A DNA stretch of 64,000 bases from Megalobrama amblycephala (Eukaryota > Chordata > Actinopteri > Cypriniformes > Xenocyprididae). The stretch covers positions 8,991,539 through 9,055,538 of the forward strand of contig NC_063050.1 of the NCBI RefSeq assembly GCF_018812025.1. The letters run 5' to 3'. Below, piece after piece: positions 58,601 to 64,000 of the stretch. The first letter of the stretch is position 1. Each line of letters begins with the position of its first letter. Made by a program: the position numbers and the translations under genes. The notes below the pieces were generated by a model. The model did not search any database. It had not been told where the DNA came from and saw only the letters and a list, made by a program, of their open reading frames with translations.

Positions 58601-60576
58601 GTAATGTCACCAGAATGAACGAGCAAAACTCCCGTGGCGAATAGAACGGTTCCTTCTTTGTCCGGGAGAGCAGAAGGAGACTTGGGTAAAGTTGGTTTTA
58701 TATTTGCACATTCGGACTTCTGATAAATTCAGACTTTCCAATAAATGTGCAATAAATTAATGTTTGCGAATTTTAAGCAGCGACATGATATTGACAACCA
58801 ACGATTGTCAACTTACAACATTTTTCACAGTCGATCAAAATAGGCAAGTATTGTTTTAATGGCATATTTACTTGTGAATGTCCACTGAATGTCCAATGTA
58901 GTGTGATTAACAAGGCTATTGAATACGGATGTCCGAATGTGCGAATATAAAACCAACTTTACCCAAGTCAGAAGGAGTTCATCCGTTTTGTTGGGTAGAG
59001 AGTGGAGATTTGCCAGATGGATGCTAGGCAGCAGCATTCTTAATCCGCGCTGTCTGAGCTTCACGAGGGCGCCGGCGCGCTTCCCCCGTCTGCGCGTCCT
59101 GAAGCTTCTGAACAGCGCTGCCGCTCCGCCGACTACAACATTCAACAAAACGTCTGAATAATCGAAATCCGGTAAAAGATTTTGTGGTGTGTTACCAGTT
59201 CATCCCTGGTAAAACTGATCGTATTTGAAAAACAAAAAACAGGAAAACAAAAACAGCACAAACACTGGAGAGCTAAGCACTGTGGCTGCCATGCGTGGCA
59301 CCATCGTTATCATTAAGTTTATCACAATAAATCTGACATCACAAAATATGTTTATGGGATTTCATGTCACAGTTACTAAACCAACTTTAACTCACACATG
59401 ACGTTTAAAGTCACAGCATCAGAGTATTTCTCTCCATGTTCATTGATGGATCTGCACTTGTATTCTCCATTGTCATCAGAGCTGATCTTTGAGATGCTGT
59501 AGATTCTTCCAGATCCTACAAACGTTCCTCCTTTAAACCAGCTGATTTCTGCAGGAGGGTTTGAATCACTGCTGCAGATCAGAGTCACCGAATCTCCTGA
59601 CACTATTTCACCAGATGGACTGATGGACACTGAGACACTCTTTGGTGCATCTAAAAGTAAAAAAAAAAAAAAAACATAAATAAATAAATCATCTCATTAT
59701 TATTATTATTTTTTAAAAGAACTAATGAATCTGTACTCACACATGACATTGAGCTGAACAGCAGGAGAAATGTGATTGTGTCCATGTACAGCACAGCTAT
59801 ATCTGTCTGGATCCTCTCTTCTGACTGACTGCAGCAGGAGTTCATTGTTTCTGTCTCTTCTCTCAGTTAATGGCTGTGAGTTTATGTACCAGATGAATGT
59901 TGCTCTGTCAGTCAGAGAGCAGCTGCTTTTACATGTCAGACGAACTGAATCTCCCTCTCTCACTCTCTCAGGAGACTCCACCTGAAGATCTGAACACAAC
60001 ACACACATTATATCTAGTGCTGCTGTCATACACTGATTATTATTCAACATAATGCACAGAAGAAGAGAGAAACCTCATGAAAGTCACCTGTGACAGAAAG
60101 AGTAACATTAAGAGTCACTCCTGGTTTACCAAGCCATTTGTCTTTATCAGTGATGAATCTGAAATAGTATTCGTGTGAATCATTCAGTGTCACATGACTC
60201 AGTCTGATGGTGCAGTTCTGCTGTTTATCTCCCAGATACTCAAGCCTCTGACTGTATTCAGTGTCATTAGACAGATCTGGATGCTCTCCATTAACTTTTT
60301 CCAGTGTTTTTGTCCAGAACACTTTCTCGATCTGATGTCCAGCAGGGTATGTATAAGTGCAGTTCATTATCACTGATGAGTCCTTTAGTGCACAGATGTG
60401 TGAAGGACTGTAACTCACACCCCAACCAGCACTAGAAACTCCTGAAACACAGAATTCATCCTTTTATGCAGCATATGCATAAAAATGCAATCCAGTTTCT
60501 CTTGAGTGTTTTTGATGTGTTGCATTGACTCACCGTGAATCATGAGCAGAAAGATCAGAGGAAGAGGAGGAGCCAT
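50469..60576 (-). CDS. Gene D/E: four-Ig CD22/Siglec-like receptor, tail cut by a stop
   Basis: Proposed exons (minus): signal 60534-60576; V-set 60088-60441; Ig2 59741-59989; Ig3 59396-59650; Ig4 52399-52647; transmembrane 52247-52319; tail 50929-50974, 50679-50759, 50469-50528. All Ig exons are phase 1-1. The V domain keeps YYFRF with the Siglec arginine. Ig3 ([15 protein letters not shown] start, GEYKC) has no counterpart in B or C. The Ig3-Ig4 intron is about 6.7 kb of mobile DNA. In the last tail exon a TGA at 50508-50510 replaces the TTT of gene B, ending the protein at about 456 residues and removing the last tyrosine motif; EPVYENS remains. The transmembrane exon has Pro where B has Ala. 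Joining the D and E halves is inferred from order, phase and strand. Confidence 0.65.
51297..52240. mobile_element. About 0.94-kb insertion, LTR-like, in a gene D/E intron
   Basis: Gene B reads straight from catagtac to cttaccaaacc over about 30 bp, whereas here about 0.94 kb intervenes, starting tgtaagacttg. It has a TATA-like ggtataaaagg (about 51796) and an aataaa near 51762. A solo LTR is possible, but the ends and target duplication are not clear. Confidence 0.45.
51443..51510. repeat. (CA)n microsatellite
   Basis: About 30 CA units within the intronic insertion. Confidence 0.95.
52741..56235. repeat. Insertion of unknown type with three tandem arrays
   Basis: GC-richer than its surroundings and not similar to other parts of the window. 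Array 1: gttcaatactc at 52820, 52921 and 53022 (period 101 bp), with a diverged fourth near 53111. Array 2: gaggcgacat-type units at 53261, 53326, 53387 and 53451 (61-65 bp). Array 3: gaggcagcct-type units at 53851, 53961, 54071, 54162 and 54261 (91-110 bp). Then AT-rich DNA, then a GC-rich block 55600-56090 with overlapping ORFs on both strands (plus 55884-56087; minus 55586-56017) that I cannot identify. Element family unknown. Confidence 0.6.
56236..59200 (-). mobile_element. Rex1/Babar-like LINE, defective
   Basis: Minus-strand fragments in order: [19 protein letters not shown] (about 59000), endonuclease part 58291-58626 ([17 protein letters not shown]), linker 57517-58017, and RT 56705-57430 with [36 protein letters not shown] and [13 protein letters not shown], then the C-terminus 56478-56711 ending [11 protein letters not shown]. 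This set is typical of teleost Rex1-type LINEs. Several frameshifts break the ORF, the RT loop reads FADG instead of FADD, and a MITE interrupts the endonuclease region at 58680. The 3' UTR with AATAAA-like signals ends near 56240. Confidence 0.75.
58680..58968. mobile_element. 289-bp MITE with 38-bp TIRs and a 9-bp duplication
   Basis: The ends acttgggtaaagttggtttt... are inverted copies over 38 bp with one mismatch. cagaaggag occurs immediately outside both ends (58671-58679, 58969-58977). It sits inside the Rex1-like LINE. A 9-bp duplication suggests a Mutator- or Merlin-type transposase. Confidence 0.85.
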
Positions 60577-60744
60577 TCTGACTGACATCACCATATCAAC
60601 ACCTACAACAAATGAACAGTGGGTTATTTTTTAATTTAGTTTTAATTCTAATGATATTAATTCTAATGATATGATGTGTGTCACTATTCTTCCCTTAAGG
60701 AACAGAAAAATATTTCTATATATTTATAATCAATATATTATATG

Positions 60745-61962
60745 GTCTAAATACTGAAAAATATACGTATGTGAACCACTTGAAGAATGTGTGAAAATGT
60801 GAAAAATTTTAATAAAATGAGAGGGATCATACAAAATGCATGTTATTTTTTATTTAGTACTGTACTGAGTAAGATATTTTATATAAAAGATGTTTGCATT
60901 TAGTTCACAAGACAAAAAAAAAAAAAAAAAGCTGAATTTATTAAAATATCTCCGTTCATAAGTATGTGAACCATTGGTTCTCAGTACTGTGTGTGGTTAC
61001 CTGATGATTCACGACTGTTTGTGTGTTTTGTGATGGTTGTTCATGAGTCTCTTGTTTGTCCTGAGCAGTTAAACTGAGCTCTGTTCTTCAGAAAAATCCT
61101 CCAGGTCCTGCAGATTCTTCAGTTTTCAAGCATCTTTTGCATATTTGAACCCTTTCCAGCAGTGACTGTATGATTTTGAGATCCATCCATCAACTATTTA
61201 AAAAGGTTCAAACATTCACTGATGCAGCTCGAGGAAACACGATGCATTAAGAGTCGGGGGTGAAAACTTTTGAATTCAAATATCAAGGTAAATTGTACTT
61301 AATTTTTCTGCCGGGAAACATGCAAGTATCTTCTGTTGGTTCCGAAGGGCAGTACTAAATGAAAAACAACAGTATTTAAACAAAATAAGAAAAATTGTGA
61401 CATCTTCATCCTGTTTAAAAGTTTTCACCCCCCAACTCTTAATGCATCGTGTTTCCTTCTGGAGCATCAGTGAATGTTTGAACCTTGTTTAATAGTTGTG
61501 TTTGAGTCTCTCAGTTGTCCTCCGTGTGAAAAGATGGATCTCAAAATCATCCAGTCACTGCTGGAAAGGGTTCAAATATGCAAAAATGCTTGAATACTGA
61601 TGAATCTGCAGGAGCTGGAGGATTTTTCTGAAGAACAGAGCTCAGTTTTACCTGCTCAGAACAAACAAGGGACTCAAGAACAGCCATCACAAAACACAAA
61701 AGCAGTCGTAGATCATCAGGTAACCACACACAGTATTAAGAATCAATGGTTCACATACTTATGAATGGGGTTATTTTAATAAATTCAGCTATTGTTTAGT
61801 CTTGTGAACTAAATGTAAACATATTTTATGTAAAATATCTTACTCAGGACAGTACTAAATAAAAAATAACATGCATTTTGTATGATCCCTCTTATTTTAT
61901 TAAAATTATTCACATTTTCACAGATTCTACAAGTGTTTCACATACTTTTTCTTGCCACTGTA
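60745..61962. mobile_element. 1.2-kb foldback DNA element
   Basis: Two halves are inverted copies: features such as gtatgtgaacca, ttagttcacaagac, cagaaaaatcctcc and ctcttaatgcatcgtgtttcc recur in reverse orientation around a centre near 61330. The right end cttgccactgta matches the cagtggcaagaaaaagtatg type common in fish Tc1/mariner-related repeats; the left end is eroded. Arms have drifted. No transposase. It lies upstream of gene D/E. Confidence 0.75.
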
Positions 61963-62178
61963 TTTCATTAATTAAATGTGTATATTTAAATAATACATAA
62001 GGAATTGCCACTTTTCATGTTTGTCACGTGTGTTCTGTCTGTCATGTTCTTATCAGTTGCCATGGTGTTTGATTATGCCCACACTTGTGATCTTGGCCAC
62101 TTAAGAGCGCGTGCACGCGACAGGAAGTAAGTGCACAAGGCTGTCCCATGTTTAAAAAATGCCCAAGTAGAGTGCTTT

Positions 62179-62980
62179 TAGAGGGTCATGAAACCCCCTG
62201 TTTTACCCTGGTCGTTCACACCTCAAAGCTCAAAAAAGTCGCGTGTAGAAAATGGGCGTGTAAAGCTCTGGAAAAGTGGGAGTGTAGAGGGGTGGAATAG
62301 TGGAGAGAACAACCAATGAAGCACAGACATAGAACACACTCATTATACAGAATAATGAATGTTAATATATGAGCATGGAGAAATTGTCAACAAACTCCCA
62401 AGCACAAGGGAGAAATGCGAAAGAATATTTAATAGGTCTAATAATAGGCTACTTTGATTATGTTTACGAGCACTGCACTCTCAAAATCAGTCTTTTGTCT
62501 ATTAGAATAATCACGTCGTCGTGTTCAGATAGGCTACACCACTGTATCAGTGTCCAGTTTGCATATATATTTCATTTGAAGAAGACTTGATGAAATATGT
62601 GTGCAAAACTACATCGTGCTGGTTAATGTTTGGTGCAGGAGAATGTGCGAAATAAAAACTTTAAACACGGATACTTTATTCTGTATGAGCTATGATCCAC
62701 GTGGCTAGTGTTGTTAAACACAACGCGGAGCTCCGTGCTGAAACCGATCATATGCGCGGTCCGCGTGTATAGCATAACAGTGATGACGTCAGATTTTGTG
62801 ACGTTGCTCCGACTTTGCTTTTCAAACTGGAAGTTAGAAATCGCTCTGAAAAATGCAAAAATAACAAATTTTAACTTTTACATAAAATTAATGAGTACCT
62901 TTAGTGTTTTCAATGATGTGCATCCTATACATATCTGTTCACAGCTCAAAAAATGTGTTCTGGGGTTTCATGACCCTTTA
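62179..62980. mobile_element. Non-autonomous DNA element, TIR agggtcatgaaacccc
   Basis: The left end gagggtcatgaaacccc and the right end ggggtttcatgaccctt are inverted copies. Only its right part (from about 62868) is present in copy 1 at 16209. The interior has no convincing ORF. Confidence 0.65.
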
Positions 62981-63577
62981 ATGCACACTAAACCCACACT
63001 GGCTTGAATACCGCTTCAGAGCGGTAATCGAGGCTAAGCGTATCCCATCATGCATTATGTTCGGGAACTCATATGCCCCAAAATCACGAGATGTCAAGGT
63101 AAACTGTAAGTTAAATTAATTATATATTACATATTATTTGGTAGTAAAATATAAAGTGTTGCACATTTTATTGATGCAAAGATGAGTAGGCTGTGTGTAT
63201 TTTTCACATAATTTGACAGATTTTTATCACTTAAAGAAGCACCATCATTTTAAAATTGTGTCTTCTATTAATTACATAGCGACTGAACAGATGTGTATTC
63301 TAAAATGCAAAGTATTGAAAATAATAATTTAAAAAAAGCAGAAGCTGTAAACGCTTGCATTTTTTTGCAACACTATAAGTGTGTCCCATCGAGTAATCAA
63401 AAGCTCTACACACACTTGCAGTCTTCACACCTACTTGAACACTTGAGCCAAATACAGGAAATATGTCATGTAAGCAGACAAGTGGTCAAGTGCAAAGACC
63501 GCAAGTGTGGCTATTTGGACAGGGCAAAACTTTGACAAATTATAACCTACATGCTGTTTATGCCAAACAAAAAAAGT
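62868..63577. repeat. Segment duplicated at 16209-16912 (copy 2)
   Basis: Near-identical to copy 1, ending at the same caaaaaaagtgt, after which copy 2 runs into a LINE fragment and copy 1 into a tRNA-like sequence. No gene. Confidence 0.85.
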
Positions 63578-64000
63578 GTACCTTGAATACTCTCTAACAC
63601 TTGACGGGTGCTCCATTAAATCTTCGTCCTCAGTTAGGAACCTGGATGTGCTCTTTGATACCAATCTTTCATTTGAAAGTCATGTTTCTAGTATCTGTAA
63701 AACCGCCTTCTTCCATCTAAAAAATATATCTAAATTACGACATATGCTCTCAATGACAAATGCGGAACAGTTGGTTCATGCATTCATGACCTCAAGACTA
63801 GATTACTGTAACGCTCTACTGGGTGGTTGTTCTGCTCGGCTTTTAAACAGACTACAGTTGGTCCAAAATGCGGCAGCTAGAGTTCTTACTAGAACCAGAA
63901 AGTATGACCATATTAGCCCAGTTCTGTCAACATTACATTGGCTCCCTATTAAACATCGTATAGATTTTAAAATCTTGCTACTTACTTATAAAGCTCTAAA
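63578..64000 (+). pseudogene. L2/CR1-group LINE reverse transcriptase C-terminal part (runs off the edge)
   Basis: The plus-strand reading frame has VRNLDVLFD, FHLKNISKLR, SRLDYCNALLGG, RLQLVQNAAARVLT, HISPVLSTLHWLP and RIDFKILLLTYKAL, the region downstream of the RT catalytic loop in L2/CR1-group LINEs. It resembles the C-terminal part of the LINE at 35735-37600 but is clearly diverged and on the other strand. It starts abruptly at the end of the duplicated segment. The 3' end lies outside the window. Confidence 0.8.

Noticed and set aside
1..64000. CRISPR arrays, bacterial operons, rRNA genes
   Set aside because: None seen; spaced repeats here are minisatellites or transposon ends, and gene structure is eukaryotic.

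Overview
The window looks like vertebrate, teleost DNA, most likely from a cyprinid related to zebrafish or carp. This is inferred from intron-split immunoglobulin-superfamily genes on an AT-rich background, from dense fish-type transposons (L1/Tx1-like, L2-like and Rex1-like LINEs, Ty3/gypsy elements, many foldback elements with long inverted ends), and from abundant microsatellites. I saw no bacterial operons, CRISPR array or rRNA genes.

The host genes form a minus-strand cluster of CD22/Siglec-like receptors. Each begins with a 43-bp signal-peptide exon and continues with one exon per Ig domain, joined by phase-1 introns. Gene B (25140-27290) is the only complete one: signal peptide, V-set, two further Ig domains, transmembrane exon and three tail exons with an ITIM-like tyrosine. 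Gene C (32872-34185) has signal, V, two Ig and transmembrane exons, but its tail exons are missing. Gene D/E (50469-60576) has four Ig domains, an intron swollen by about 6.7 kb of mobile DNA, and a stop codon just before its last tail tyrosine motif. Genes A (19326-19772) and A' (44688-45135) are near-identical reduced copies: signal exon, a V exon cut at both ends, and a short tyrosine-motif tail. The V domains of B, C and D/E keep the F-strand arginine that Siglecs use to bind sialic acid; A and A' end just before it.

Layout. 1-4.0 kb: two LTR retroelement remnants, one apparently inserted in the other. 4.5-11.6 kb: an L1/Tx1-like LINE on the minus strand, itself split by a 1.7-kb TA-flanked DNA element. 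11.7-16.1 kb: A-rich DNA ending in a probable 1.3-kb LTR with two sets of tandem repeats. 16.2-16.9 kb: a segment that recurs at 62.9-63.6 kb, so the two copies bracket the cluster. 17.8-26.4 kb and 38.4-52.6 kb: two copies of one segmental duplication (genes A+B and A'+D). The second copy gained an intact Ty3/gypsy element (39329-43955), a 307-bp MITE and an LTR-like insertion. 27.3-35.6 kb: a second duplication linking the upstream flanks of B and C, with hAT-like DNA and MITEs between. 35.7-37.6 kb: an L2-like LINE. 52.7-59.2 kb: tandem-repeat arrays and a Rex1-like LINE inside the gene D/E intron. 60.7-63.0 kb: foldback elements. The window ends inside another LINE.

The cluster appears to be evolving by duplication, exon loss and transposon insertion, giving inhibitory-type, tail-less and V-truncated relatives of one receptor. 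All coordinates, exon joins and identities were read by eye; none was confirmed by alignment or expression data.
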